64,000 nucleotides of DNA from contig NZ_JAAGLT010000007.1 of the NCBI RefSeq assembly GCF_010548275.1, positions 248,001 to 312,000 on the forward strand, read 5' to 3'. Made by a program: the position numbers and the translations under genes. The notes beneath the pieces were generated by a model. That model worked only from the letters and a program-made list of their open reading frames with translations. It was not told the DNA's origin and ran no database searches. Positions 12,541 to 21,488 of the stretch are shown here, piece after piece. The stretch comes from Streptomyces sp. SID12488 (GTDB lineage Bacteria; Actinomycetota; Actinomycetes; Streptomycetales; Streptomycetaceae). The number at the start of each line of letters is the position of its first letter. Within the stretch, counting starts at the first letter, position 1.

Positions 12541-15195
12541 ATGGACCCGAACAACCAGGGCTCCGAGGAGTACGGCCATGACGCGGACGGCAGCACGCCG
12601 CGTCAGCGCCCGCCTCGCGATGCCCTCGCAACCGACTTCGGCCAGCACACGCCGGCGCTCGCCCGCACGGCGCAGCTCGTCTCGGGCGACTACCTGCTCA
12701 CTGTCAACCCCGTGGACGGCAGCGAGATAGAGGTCTGCCCGCCCGGCGAACGGCCCGGCAGGCCCGCCAAGCTCACGGCGGACGAGCGTGCCGAGATCAC
12801 CCGCGCCGCCAGACCTCCCGTACCGGCCGGGCCCGCGCGGCCCGAACTGCCGCTCCTGGAGCGCGACGGCGAGCGCGAACGGCTGGTACGGCTGCTGGCC
12901 CGCGGCCGTTCCGTACGCCTCTCCGGGCCGGCCGGCTCCGGCCGCACCACGCTCCTCGACGCCGTCGCCGCGGACTGCGCGGACCTCGCCCCCGACGGCG
13001 TGGTCCGCCTCACCGGCTTCCACCGCACCCAGACCGATCTGCTCTACGACCTCTTCTACGCCGTCTACAACGCACCTCTGTACCGGCCGGAACCGGACGA
13101 ACTGCGCGCCCTCGTCCGCGAGGCGGGCGCGGTCGTCGTCCTCGACGACGTGGAGTTCGGCGGTGCCGCGCTCGACGAACTCCTCGATGCGACCCCCGAG
13201 TGCGCCTTCCTGATCAGCGCCACCTCCGACGTGCCCGCGCCGTCCTCCGACGCGCTGATCGAGGAACTGTTTCTCGACGGGCTCGACCGGTCCGGCGGTC
13301 TGGAACTCCTGGAGCGCTCCGTCGGCCGCGTCCTCACCGAGGAGGAGTCCAACTGGGCCGGTGACCTCTGGTTCGAGTCCGAGGGCCTGCCCCTGCGGTT
13401 CGTCCAGGCCGGCGCCCTGCTCAGGCAGCGCGACAAACTGCGCGCCCGCGCCGACGCGTTCGACGAGTTCGGCGTCTTCGAGGACGCCCCGGTCGATGCC
13501 CCGGTCGACGCTCCCTTCGACGCCGGTGACGAGGACGACGTACCGCTGCCCTCGCTCGCCGAGGGTGCCGCGCCCGCGCCGCTGCTCGCCTCCCGGCTCA
13601 GCGCGTCCGCGCGGGAGACCCTGCGGTTCGCCGTCGCGCTCGGCGGTGAGGTGCCCCACCAGGCCCATCTGCCCGCGCTGGTCGGCGACACCCACGCGGA
13701 CGCCGCCCTCGGTGAGCTGCTCGGCTGTGCGCTGGTCTCCCCGGTCGGCTCCCACTACCGGCTCGCGGCCGGGGTGCGGACCCAGCTGGAGGCCGCCGGA
13801 TACGGCGAAGGCGCCCAGGAGCGGGCGTTCACCGCCGCCCAGCACTACGCCTGGTGGGCCGGACACCCTTCCGTGACCCCCGAGCGGGTCTGCGCCGAGG
13901 CCGACGCCCTGCTCGCCGCCCTGGCTGTTCTCGTCGGCCCGGCCCCCGAGACCACGCCGCCGGGGGAGGACGAGGAGAGCACGGCCGTGCAGCTGGCCCG
14001 CACGGCGGCGCCCGCCTTCGCGGCCGGCTTGTACTGGAGCGCCTGGGAAGACGCCCTGCACTCCGGCGCCGAGGCTGCCCGGCTCGCCGGGGATGTCTCG
14101 GAACAAGCCTATTTCCACCACGAGTTGGGCATCCTCGCGATCTGCGGCGGACAGCTCGACCGGGCCCGTAGCGAGCTGGAGGGCGCCATCGGGCTGCGGG
14201 GCGCCGCCTCCGACAAACGCGGCACGGTCGCGGGCCGCCGCGCCCTCACCCTGGTCGCCGACCGGTCCGGCGACACCCCCGGCCCCGGCTCAGGCCCGGA
14301 TTCCGGCCAGGGTTCCACGGCGGGCGAGGAGTTGCCGGACGCGCGGTACGAGGAGTCGGCGTCGCCGCCCGGTGGCGTTCCGGCCGTCTTCGGGGCGGCG
14401 GGCTACCCGCCGCTCAAGGCGTCGCCCACGGGTTCCGGTTCGGCTTCCGGTACCGGTTCCGGCTACGGGGGCGGTGACTTCCCGGCGACGGTGATCACGT
14501 CCCGGTCCGGGGGCGGCGGGGCGCACAAGGCCTCGGCCGTCCAGCGGCTCGTGGGCGGTGCCCGGCGCAACCTCGTGGCGGCCGGCGCGGGCGTCCTGCT
14601 CGCGGTGGTGCTCGGCACGGTGGTGACGCTGGGTGCGACCTCGAACCACAACGACGCGCCGTCCGACCAGGTCGGCGTCAACCCGTCCGCCAGTCCGGGC
14701 AGCGACGACGACAGCCTGGGCGCCGACAAGGCCGACGACGGCGGCAGCGACAGCAACGGCGACACAGGTACGCCCACCAGCCGCCCGACCGACCCGGGCC
14801 CGGACGGAACGATGGGCACCTCGGACGACCCGACGCCGCCGCCGACGGAGGGCGAGGAGCCGTCGGACGACCCGACGGGGACGAAGACGCCGGGTGGCGG
14901 GAGCAGTACAGGGGGGAGCACCGGCAGTACGTCGCCGAAGCCGTCCCCGACGCCCAGTTCCAAACCGTCGACGTCGACCTCCCCCTCGACGACACCGTCC
15001 CAGTCGGCCACACCCAGTCCTTCGGCGTCCGAGTCGGCCGAGCCGTCCGTGGAGCCGTCGCTCTCGGAGCCCCCTGCCTCGGCCAGCGGCGCGGCCTCCA
15101 GCCCCGTCCAGACCGAGACGGCGAGTGAGCCGGCGAGCGCGCCCGTCGACACCAGCGCGCCCGCGACGACGTCAGGTACCGCGCCGGTGATCTGA
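12541..15195 (+). CDS. Membrane-anchored NTPase with Ser/Thr/Pro-rich exterior tail
   Basis: An 884-aa protein. The N-terminal about 120 residues are followed by an NTPase module with P-loop SGPAGSGRTTLLDAV and Walker B AVVVLDDVEF, as in AAA/STAND proteins. A helical region with TPR-like repeats follows (SWEDAL..., EQAYFHHELGILAICGGQ around residues 480-545). One transmembrane helix lies near residues 680-700 (VAAGAGVLLAVVLGTVV). The last about 180 residues are a low-complexity Asp/Ser/Thr/Pro tail predicted to be outside the cell. ATG 12541 is chosen, though its ribosome binding site (a run of G) is weak; GTG 12469 is an alternative. Function unknown; a signalling role is inference. Confidence 0.75.
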   Translation: MDPNNQGSEEYGHDADGSTPRQRPPRDALATDFGQHTPALARTAQLVSGDYLLTVNPVDGSEIEVCPPGERPGRPAKLTADERAEITRAARPPVPAGPARPELPLLERDGERERLVRLLARGRSVRLSGPAGSGRTTLLDAVAADCADLAPDGVVRLTGFHRTQTDLLYDLFYAVYNAPLYRPEPDELRALVREAGAVVVLDDVEFGGAALDELLDATPECAFLISATSDVPAPSSDALIEELFLDGLDRSGGLELLERSVGRVLTEEESNWAGDLWFESEGLPLRFVQAGALLRQRDKLRARADAFDEFGVFEDAPVDAPVDAPFDAGDEDDVPLPSLAEGAAPAPLLASRLSASARETLRFAVALGGEVPHQAHLPALVGDTHADAALGELLGCALVSPVGSHYRLAAGVRTQLEAAGYGEGAQERAFTAAQHYAWWAGHPSVTPERVCAEADALLAALAVLVGPAPETTPPGEDEESTAVQLARTAAPAFAAGLYWSAWEDALHSGAEAARLAGDVSEQAYFHHELGILAICGGQLDRARSELEGAIGLRGAASDKRGTVAGRRALTLVADRSGDTPGPGSGPDSGQGSTAGEELPDARYEESASPPGGVPAVFGAAGYPPLKASPTGSGSASGTGSGYGGGDFPATVITSRSGGGGAHKASAVQRLVGGARRNLVAAGAGVLLAVVLGTVVTLGATSNHNDAPSDQVGVNPSASPGSDDDSLGADKADDGGSDSNGDTGTPTSRPTDPGPDGTMGTSDDPTPPPTEGEEPSDDPTGTKTPGGGSSTGGSTGSTSPKPSPTPSSKPSTSTSPSTTPSQSATPSPSASESAEPSVEPSLSEPPASASGAASSPVQTETASEPASAPVDTSAPATTSGTAPVI

Positions 15196-15209
15196 CAGAC
15201 AGCATGTTA

Positions 15210-15245
15210 AAGGGGGCGGTCCCGTGGCAACGGGTCCGCCCCCTT
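15210..15245. terminator. Bidirectional terminator
   Basis: Arms 15210-15219 and 15236-15245 pair perfectly over 10 bp, with a further 5 bp inside after a T/T mismatch. It lies between convergent genes. Confidence 0.75.
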
Positions 15246-15268
15246 CCGCGTAAAGCCGTCAACCGGCG

Positions 15269-15940
15269 TCAGAACAGCCGGAGTTTGTCGTCCTCGATGC
15301 CGCGCAGCGCGTTGTAGTCCAGGACCGCGCAGCCGATGCCCCGGTCCGTGGCGAGGACGCGGGCCTGGGGCTTGATCTCCTGGGCGGCGAAGATGCCGCG
15401 CACCGGAGCGAGGTGCGGGTCGCGGTTCAACAGGTCCAGATAGCGCGTGAGTTGCTCCACGCCGTCGATCTCGCCGCGCCGCTTGATCTCGACCGCGACG
15501 GTCGCGCCGTCGCCGTCCCGGCACAGGATGTCGACCGGGCCGATGGCCGTCATGTACTCGCGGCGGATGAGGGTGTAGCCGTCGCCGAGGGTCTCGATGC
15601 GGTCGGCGAGGAGTTCCTGGAGGTGCGCTTCCACGCCGTCCTTGATCAGGCCGGGGTCCACGCCCAGCTCGTGCGAGGAATCGTGGAGGATCTCCTCCAT
15701 CGTGATGATGAGCTTCTCGCCCGCCTTGTTGATGACGGTCCAGATCCCCTCCTCTTCTCCTGCCCCCTCCTTCAACGTGCAGGGCGGAGACATCCAGTTG
15801 AGAGGCTTGTAGGCGCGGTCGTCCGCGTGGATCGAGACGCTGCCGTCAGCCTTGACCAGGATGAGGCGGGGGGCCGACGGGAGATGAGCGGTGAGCCGGC
15901 CCGCGTAGTCCACGGAACAGCGCGCAATGACGAGACGCAT
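15269..15940 (-). CDS. nucS: Endonuclease NucS / EndoMS (mismatch-specific)
   Basis: A 223-aa nuclease that cuts both strands at mismatched bases and carries out the non-canonical mismatch repair of Actinobacteria and some Archaea. The N-terminal DNA-binding domain begins [16 protein letters not shown]. The C-terminal RecB-like nuclease domain shows 'GPVDILCRD' and '[12 protein letters not shown]' (catalytic Asp, Glu and Lys). The C-terminus KLRLF is a likely sliding-clamp-binding tail. ATG 15940 is used; an in-frame TTG three codons earlier is possible. Confidence 0.95.
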   Translation of the reverse strand: MRLVIARCSVDYAGRLTAHLPSAPRLILVKADGSVSIHADDRAYKPLNWMSPPCTLKEGAGEEEGIWTVINKAGEKLIITMEEILHDSSHELGVDPGLIKDGVEAHLQELLADRIETLGDGYTLIRREYMTAIGPVDILCRDGDGATVAVEIKRRGEIDGVEQLTRYLDLLNRDPHLAPVRGIFAAQEIKPQARVLATDRGIGCAVLDYNALRGIEDDKLRLF

Positions 15941-16240
15941 GGTCGGCAACGCTACTCGACGCGCGGTGGTCCACGCGATTCGCCCACCTCAGAAGTGCTG
16001 ACGGGGGCTACCTGGGCCGAAGGAACATGCCAGGGGCAACTGTTCGTTGTTGGCTGATTGTGTGCCTATGGGGACGGTACTGACCGGTCCTGTATCCGCG
16101 TTTTCCTGGTGCCGTAACGGCCCGTTGCCTACGGTGGTAACCGGGAGGTCGCGATGCGTGTACGCAGCGTGCTTGGTGTCGCGGGTTCCCATTTCCCTGT
16201 CCGGCAACCCCTGCGACCCGGGGGTGCGAGAGGAGAACTC
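15941..16240. other. Divergent intergenic region (nucS / SCO5389-type gene)
   Basis: A 300-bp gap between divergent genes, so it should hold both promoters. I see no gene. An in-frame ATG at 16154 with a good GGGAGG before it could extend the rightward gene by 29 codons, but ATG 16241 gives the family N-terminus. Confidence 0.4.
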
Positions 16241-16633
16241 ATGTCGCTCGACGTCTCACCGGCCCTACTCGAACAGGCCGAGCGAGGCGAGGTCGACGAA
16301 GCTGAATTCGTCGACTGCGTCCGGACCTCCCTGCCCTACGCATGGGAGATGATCAGCTCCCTGGTGGCCCAGCTGAAGGTGGACGGCGGAGCCTTCGCCG
16401 ACAACCAGACGCCGCCGCCGGACGAGCAGGCACGGGGCCAGCTGCTGCGCGCGCTGGCGAGTGACGCGATACGCGGCGCGCTGCAGCGGCACTTCGGTGT
16501 GCGGCTGGCCTTCCAGAACTGCCACCGGGTGGCGGTGTTCCCGCTGGACTCCTCGGTGGACGTCAAGCTGGCCCGCTTCACCTCGGTACGCAGTCAGCTG
16601 CTGAACCAGTCACCGGAATTCCGGGACTGCTGA
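16241..16633 (+). CDS. SCO5389-family conserved protein
   Basis: A 130-aa soluble protein without signal or membrane segment. It starts MSLDVSPALLEQAERG and includes 'VRTSLPYAWEMISSLV' and 'RHFGVRLAFQNCHRVAVF'. From memory it matches the small Streptomyces family named after SCO5389, of unknown function. ATG 16241 has GAGAGGAG upstream. It is highly conserved where I remember it, which suggests a core role. Confidence 0.8.
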   Translation: MSLDVSPALLEQAERGEVDEAEFVDCVRTSLPYAWEMISSLVAQLKVDGGAFADNQTPPPDEQARGQLLRALASDAIRGALQRHFGVRLAFQNCHRVAVFPLDSSVDVKLARFTSVRSQLLNQSPEFRDC

Positions 16634-16651
16634 AGAGATTTGGGGCAACGG

Positions 16652-16695
16652 CTTGCCGCTCCGTACGCGGGAGGTTTTCTGTACGGGGCGGCAAG
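16652..16695. terminator. Bidirectional terminator
   Basis: A 15-bp stem (16652-16666 with 16681-16695, one G/T pair) and a 14-nt loop containing TTTT, between convergent genes. Confidence 0.75.
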
Positions 16696-16716
16696 CTCCC
16701 TGCGGCAGCCGGGTGT

Positions 16717-17745
16717 TCAGCGCAGCTGGGTGACCACTTCGGTCCCCAGCCGCCGTACGTTCTCCTCCGTGGCCGCCAGGTCGCCGGAACCCTCGACGAG
16801 CAGGGCGAAGCGTGAGATGCCTGTACGTTCGGAGGTCGCCGCGAGCCGGTCGGCGCAGAGCCTGGCCGTGCCCACCGGGTGCAGTCCGCAGAGGAGTTCG
16901 GTGTACGCCACCGGGTCGCGCATCGAACGCTGCCGGCCGTCCACCGTGACATGCGCCTCCAGTCCCTGCCGCAGCCAGCCAGGCATCGCCTTCATCAGGA
17001 TCTCGACCGCGTCCGTGCGCGTGTCCGCGATCTGGCAGACGCCGGCCGACACATGGGCGGCGCCCCGGATCTCGTCCCCCGTCCGTCCCGCCGCGCGTGC
17101 GTACTGCCGCCACAGGGCGACCATCTCGGCCTTCTCCTCGTCCCCGACATGCATCCCGAGGAGCATCGGCAGCCCACGCTCGGCGGCCAGCCGTACGCTC
17201 GACGGCGAGGTGCACGCGACGACGACCTCCGGCCCCGCGGTCTCCGTCAGCGACTCCGACGGGGTCGGTACGACGGCCACGTCACGGAACCTGAACCGGT
17301 CGCCGTCGGCCGACACGGACGGTTCGCGCAGCCAGCGCAGCAGCAGGTCGAGTGACTCCGGGAACGCCTTCTCGTACGCCTCGAGACCCGTCCCGAACAC
17401 CTCCAGGTCGACCCACGGCCCGCCGCGCCCCACGCCCAGCGTGAACCGTCCGCCGGACGTCAGATGCAGCAGCGCCGCCTGTTCGCCGAGCGCCACGGGG
17501 TGGGTGGTGGGCAGCACGCTCACCGCCGTACCGACCCGGATGCGCCGAGTGCGGCCCAGCAGCAGGGCGGCCAGGGTCGTCGCGGACGGGCAGGTGCCGT
17601 ACGGCACGAAGTGGTGCTCCGCCAGCCAGACCGTGTCGAGACCCGCCTCCTCGGCGACCTCGGCGGACCTGACCGCCCGGTGCAGCGCCTCCCCCTGGCC
17701 CTGGCCCGGGAACTGGGCCGCCAGCACAAAACTTCCTACGCGCAT
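16717..17745 (-). CDS. LLM-class flavin-dependent oxidoreductase
   Basis: A 342-aa bacterial-luciferase-like monooxygenase. The N-terminal strand MRVGSFVLAAQFPGQ, the 'DTVWLAEHHFVPYG' segment near residue 40 and 'GGRFTLGVGRGGPW' are typical. Such enzymes use reduced FMN or F420; the cofactor and substrate cannot be told from sequence. AGGAAAG precedes the ATG. It appears to be a single-gene unit. Confidence 0.88.
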   Translation of the reverse strand: MRVGSFVLAAQFPGQGQGEALHRAVRSAEVAEEAGLDTVWLAEHHFVPYGTCPSATTLAALLLGRTRRIRVGTAVSVLPTTHPVALGEQAALLHLTSGGRFTLGVGRGGPWVDLEVFGTGLEAYEKAFPESLDLLLRWLREPSVSADGDRFRFRDVAVVPTPSESLTETAGPEVVVACTSPSSVRLAAERGLPMLLGMHVGDEEKAEMVALWRQYARAAGRTGDEIRGAAHVSAGVCQIADTRTDAVEILMKAMPGWLRQGLEAHVTVDGRQRSMRDPVAYTELLCGLHPVGTARLCADRLAATSERTGISRFALLVEGSGDLAATEENVRRLGTEVVTQLR

Positions 17746-18031
17746 GCTCTTTCCTGCTTCCTAGGCCCCGACACGGAGCTCCCCCGCACGGCATAACCGC
17801 TCGACACGTGCCGAAGTCACGGCTTGGCGGAGAGATAGGCGGATTGTCTGCAGAATCGACCAGCCGGGCGGAGAGGCGCCGGGGTGCCGATGGTGAGCCG
17901 ACGGGGGATTCGAGAGTTCGAGAGGAGGTTCGAGCGAGGTGAAGCGGAGGGCCCTCACTTACCTCTACCCCGGATCGCGCCGCGTAGGCTGGAGGGGACT
18001 TGTGCCCCTAAACCGCTCCGTGAGGTGTCCT

Positions 18032-18367
18032 GTGTCCCCGCGCCGCAACCGACCCCAAGACCCCGGCGGCACGTTCGGCCGGAGCGCCGACGAGGACGAC
18101 ACCGGCCGCTACGGCGGCTTCCAGTCCTCGGTGAGCTGGCAGGGCGAGAACTGGAACGTCCGGCATGTGGCGGGCGCAGGCGCCCAGGGCAAGACGTACC
18201 GCTGCCCCGGCTGCGACCAGCTGATCCCGTCCGGTGTCCCGCACGTCGTCGCGTGGGCCGAGCACGCGGGCGTCGACGACCGGCGGCACTGGCACAAGGC
18301 GTGCTGGAACGCGAAGGACCGCCGCACCACGCGGGTGCAGCGGTCCCGTAACGCACCGAGGTTCTGA
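18032..18367 (+). CDS. Small zinc-ribbon-like conserved protein
   Basis: A 111-aa basic protein. The N-terminus is disordered and Arg/Asp-rich; the C-terminal half carries CPGCDQLI and 'HVVAWAEH...HWHKACW', a Cys/His pattern suited to binding one metal ion. Databases often call Streptomyces members 'ATP/GTP-binding protein', for which I see no motif. GTG 18032 is chosen for its GAGGTG 5 nt upstream. Nucleic-acid binding is only inferred. Confidence 0.7.
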   Translation: MSPRRNRPQDPGGTFGRSADEDDTGRYGGFQSSVSWQGENWNVRHVAGAGAQGKTYRCPGCDQLIPSGVPHVVAWAEHAGVDDRRHWHKACWNAKDRRTTRVQRSRNAPRF

Positions 18368-18431
18368 CCGGGTTTCCGCCCGGGTTCCCGAACATGCCCA
18401 GCAGTCGGGGCAGTTCACGCGTCCGGGTGAA

Positions 18432-19292
18432 TCACACGTCCCGGCGGTCCAGCAGCACGAAGGCGCCGGCGATCGCCGCGACGGTCACCCCGGCGAGCAG
18501 GCCGAGCTGAGCACCGCCTGCCGTGTTCTCGTTGTCCAGCCCGAAGATCTTGGCAAGGGCGTTGGGCGCGTTGTACTCCATCATCTTCTCGCCGATCGTC
18601 CGCATGCTGTCGGACAGCATCAGGAACGCGGGCAGGATCGCCGGCACCAGCACGAGCCCCAGCATCGCGGTGATCGCGCCCGCCGAATGACGCAGCATCG
18701 AGCCGACCGCGAGGGCGAGCACACCGAGCAGCGACACGTACAGCGCGCCGATGACGACAGTGCCGCCCCACGCCTTGCCCTCATCGCCGCTGTGGATCGA
18801 CTCGGTCACCAGGCCGACGAAACCGATCGCGAACGCGGACACGACGAACGCGACCGCGAAGAAGATGATCAGCTTGGCGGCGAGCACCCGGTGGCGCTGC
18901 GGCGAGGCGGTGAACGTCGTACGGATCATGCCCGTGCCGTACTCCGACGAGATGACCAGCACGCCCAGCGTGATCAGGCAGATCTGCCCGAGCACCAGCC
19001 CGAAGAACGCCGGGATGGTGTACGGCACATCGCTGAAGTCCTCGTTGGTCGTCTGCGCGGCGACCAGCATGCCGATGCCGACGACGAGGAGCAGGAAGAC
19101 CCCGAGTGTCCACAACGTGGAGCGCACCGACTTGATCTTCGTCCACTCTGAGGCGAGGGCATGCCCGAGATGTGTGCGCGTGACCGGGATCGGCGAGGTG
19201 TAGAGGGTGTGCGAAGTGCCGGGCGCCGCCGGCCAGTTGGGCGCGGCCTGCGGTGCCAGCTGCTGCGTCGGGGGCTGCTGGGGCGTGCTCAT
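18432..19292 (-). CDS. ABC-2 type transporter permease (operon 1)
   Basis: A 286-aa permease. After a Pro/Gln-rich cytosolic N-terminus comes the ABC-2 signature 'ALASEWTKIKSVRSTLWTLG', then six predicted membrane helices ending just before a short tail (LLDRRDV). Its ATG overlaps the stop of the upstream ATPase by 4 nt, so the two are translated together. Substrate unknown; relatives export drugs, antibiotics or lipids. Confidence 0.87.
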   Translation of the reverse strand: MSTPQQPPTQQLAPQAAPNWPAAPGTSHTLYTSPIPVTRTHLGHALASEWTKIKSVRSTLWTLGVFLLLVVGIGMLVAAQTTNEDFSDVPYTIPAFFGLVLGQICLITLGVLVISSEYGTGMIRTTFTASPQRHRVLAAKLIIFFAVAFVVSAFAIGFVGLVTESIHSGDEGKAWGGTVVIGALYVSLLGVLALAVGSMLRHSAGAITAMLGLVLVPAILPAFLMLSDSMRTIGEKMMEYNAPNALAKIFGLDNENTAGGAQLGLLAGVTVAAIAGAFVLLDRRDV

Positions 19293-20509
19293 CGGGCGTC
19301 CTCGGGCTTGGTCAGGGCGGGGGCGGCCGGAGCGGCGGGCGCCTGCTGAGGGGCGGGGGCGGGCTGCGCGTACGGGTTCACGTGGCCGCCGGCGGTAGCG
19401 CCGGGGCCACCAGGGGCGCCGTACGGCCCCGCGGGCTGTCCGGACTGTCCGGGGTTCCCGAACGGCGCCTGGCCGCCCTGCTGGGGCGGCGGCGGGGCGT
19501 ACCAGCCCGGCTGACCCTGCCCCGGGACCGGCATCTGCACCGGCGGCTGCGCGCCCGGCGGCAGCGGCTGCTGGAGCCCGGCCTTCTGGTCGACGGTCGA
19601 GCGGTAGTCGACGGCGCCCTGCGTCATCCGCATGTACGCCTCCTCCAGCGACGCCTGGTGCGGCGACAGCTCCCACAGGCGTACGTCGGCGGAGTGCGCG
19701 AGGTCGCTGATGCGGTGCAGCGGCAGGCCCATCACGCGCAGCGCGCCGTCCTGCTCGGGCAGCACCTGTCCGCCCGCCTCGGTCAGCGCGGCCGTCAGCT
19801 TCTCGCGCTGCTGCGGCTCGGTCTCCGGCGTGCGTACGCGCGCGAAGTCGGCCGAGTTGGTGGAGATGAAGTCCTTCACGCTCATGTCGGACAGCAGCTG
19901 TCCGCGCCCGATCACGATGAGGTGGTCGGCGGTCAGCGCCATCTCGCTCATCAGGTGGGAGGAGACGAACACGGTCCGCCCCTCCGCCGCGAGCGCCTTC
20001 ATCAGGTTGCGCACCCAGAGGATGCCCTCGGGGTCGAGGCCGTTGACCGGCTCGTCGAAGAGCAGCACCTGGGGGTCACCGAGGAGCGCGGCGGCGATGC
20101 CGAGCCGCTGGCCCATACCGAGCGAGAACCCCTTGGAGCGCTTTCGGGCCACGTCCTGCAGTCCGACGACCCCCAGCACCTCGTCCACGCGCCGCGCCGG
20201 GATGCCCGAGAGCTGGGCCAGGCACAGCAGGTGGCTGCGGGCGGACCGGCCGCCGTGCACCGCCTTGGCGTCGAGCAGCGCACCGACCTGGCGGGGGGCG
20301 TTGGGCAGCTTGCGGTAGGGGAAGCCGCCGATCGTCACCTGGCCCGAGGAAGGCTGGTCCAGGCCGAGGATCATCCTCATCGTCGTCGACTTGCCCGACC
20401 CGTTGGGGCCGAGGAAACCGGTGACGGCCCCCGGCCGCACCTGGAAGGAAAGGTTGTACACGGCCGTCTTGTCGCCGTAGCGCTTCGTCAGGCCGACTGC
20501 CTCGATCAT
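19289..20509 (-). CDS. ABC transporter ATP-binding protein (operon 1)
   Basis: A 406-aa ATPase with Walker A GPNGSGKSTT, signature 'SLGMGQRLGIA' and Walker B 'VLLFDEPVNGLD', then an accessory domain and an unusual Pro/Gly/Gln-rich C-terminal extension of about 100 residues. The start is either ATG 20509 or GTG 20518; neither has an ideal ribosome binding site. It is the homologue of the ATPase at 21485-22495, pointing to tandem duplication of the two-gene unit. Confidence 0.87.
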   Translation of the reverse strand: MIEAVGLTKRYGDKTAVYNLSFQVRPGAVTGFLGPNGSGKSTTMRMILGLDQPSSGQVTIGGFPYRKLPNAPRQVGALLDAKAVHGGRSARSHLLCLAQLSGIPARRVDEVLGVVGLQDVARKRSKGFSLGMGQRLGIAAALLGDPQVLLFDEPVNGLDPEGILWVRNLMKALAAEGRTVFVSSHLMSEMALTADHLIVIGRGQLLSDMSVKDFISTNSADFARVRTPETEPQQREKLTAALTEAGGQVLPEQDGALRVMGLPLHRISDLAHSADVRLWELSPHQASLEEAYMRMTQGAVDYRSTVDQKAGLQQPLPPGAQPPVQMPVPGQGQPGWYAPPPPQQGGQAPFGNPGQSGQPAGPYGAPGGPGATAGGHVNPYAQPAPAPQQAPAAPAAPALTKPEDAR

Positions 20510-20674
20510 GCTCCGCACCCACCGAAAAATTCAGGACAGCAGGGCACACGCCCCCGTAAGGGTTAGGAGCTTATCCGGACGCTGACGGTTCCCCCCAGCA
20601 GGCATCAAAAATGTCGGGTCCATGACCGCGTGAGGGGGTCGGGACAGCGGATGGGAGGAGGGATGTGAGCGGCG

Positions 20675-20708
20675 GACATGAGCAAGGGACATGAGCAAGG
20701 GGCATGAG
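20675..20708. repeat. Short tandem repeat between ABC operons
   Basis: A 13-bp unit GACATGAGCAAGG is present twice (20675-20687, 20688-20700), followed by a partial third copy GGCATGAG. It lies in the 208-bp gap between the two ABC operons. Likely replication slippage; no function is evident. Confidence 0.6.
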
Positions 20709-20717
20709 GGGACCGGC

Positions 20718-21488
20718 TCAGGCGTCCCGGTTCTTCAGCAGCACGTACCCGCCGAGCAGGGCCACGGCAACCCACGCCAGCATGATCGCGAGGCCGCCCC
20801 AGGGACCGTACGGAGTGTCGTCGTCGACCGGGGTGACCACCTGCATGATCTTGCTGCCGGCCTGGTCGGGCAGATAGCGGGCGAACTTCTTCGTCGCCGA
20901 GACGGCACCCAGGATGTTGGAGATCAGGAAGAAGAACGGCATCAGCACACCGAGCGACAGCATCGGGCTGCGCAGCATCGTGGCCACGCCCATGGAGAAC
21001 AGGGCGATGAGCGTCATGTAGAGCGCCCCGCCGATGACCGCGCGCAGCACGCCCGGATCACTGATGGACGTCGAATGGCCGCCCAGCATCGCCTGCCCGA
21101 GGAAGAAGGCGGCGAAGCTGGTGACGACCCCGACCGCGAAGGCGAGCCCGGCCGCCACCGCGAGCTTGCTCGCGAGGAACGTGCCGCGCTGCGGTACGGC
21201 GGCCAGCGAGGTGCGGATCATGCCGGTGCTGTACTCGTTCGACACGACGAGCACCCCGAACACGATCATCGCGAGCTGTCCGAGGCTCATCCCCGCGAAA
21301 CTCGTGTACGTCGGATCGAAGGACAGCCGGTCGTTCTCGCCGAGCTCGCTCCACTGGTTCTTGACGAGGAGCGAGATCAGCGCGCCGAGCGCGACCGTCA
21401 CCACGGCCGCGAGACCGAGCGTCCACACCGTGGACGCCACCGACCGGATCTTGGTCCACTCGGACCGGATGACCTGAGCGGCCGTCAT
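20718..21488 (-). CDS. ABC-2 type transporter permease (operon 2)
   Basis: A 256-aa permease with the same opening motif as its neighbour (QVIRSEWTKIRSVASTVWTLG) and six predicted helices, ending KNRDA. Its ATG overlaps the upstream ATPase stop by 4 nt. Paralogue of the 18432-19292 permease. Confidence 0.88.
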   Translation of the reverse strand: MTAAQVIRSEWTKIRSVASTVWTLGLAAVVTVALGALISLLVKNQWSELGENDRLSFDPTYTSFAGMSLGQLAMIVFGVLVVSNEYSTGMIRTSLAAVPQRGTFLASKLAVAAGLAFAVGVVTSFAAFFLGQAMLGGHSTSISDPGVLRAVIGGALYMTLIALFSMGVATMLRSPMLSLGVLMPFFFLISNILGAVSATKKFARYLPDQAGSKIMQVVTPVDDDTPYGPWGGLAIMLAWVAVALLGGYVLLKNRDA

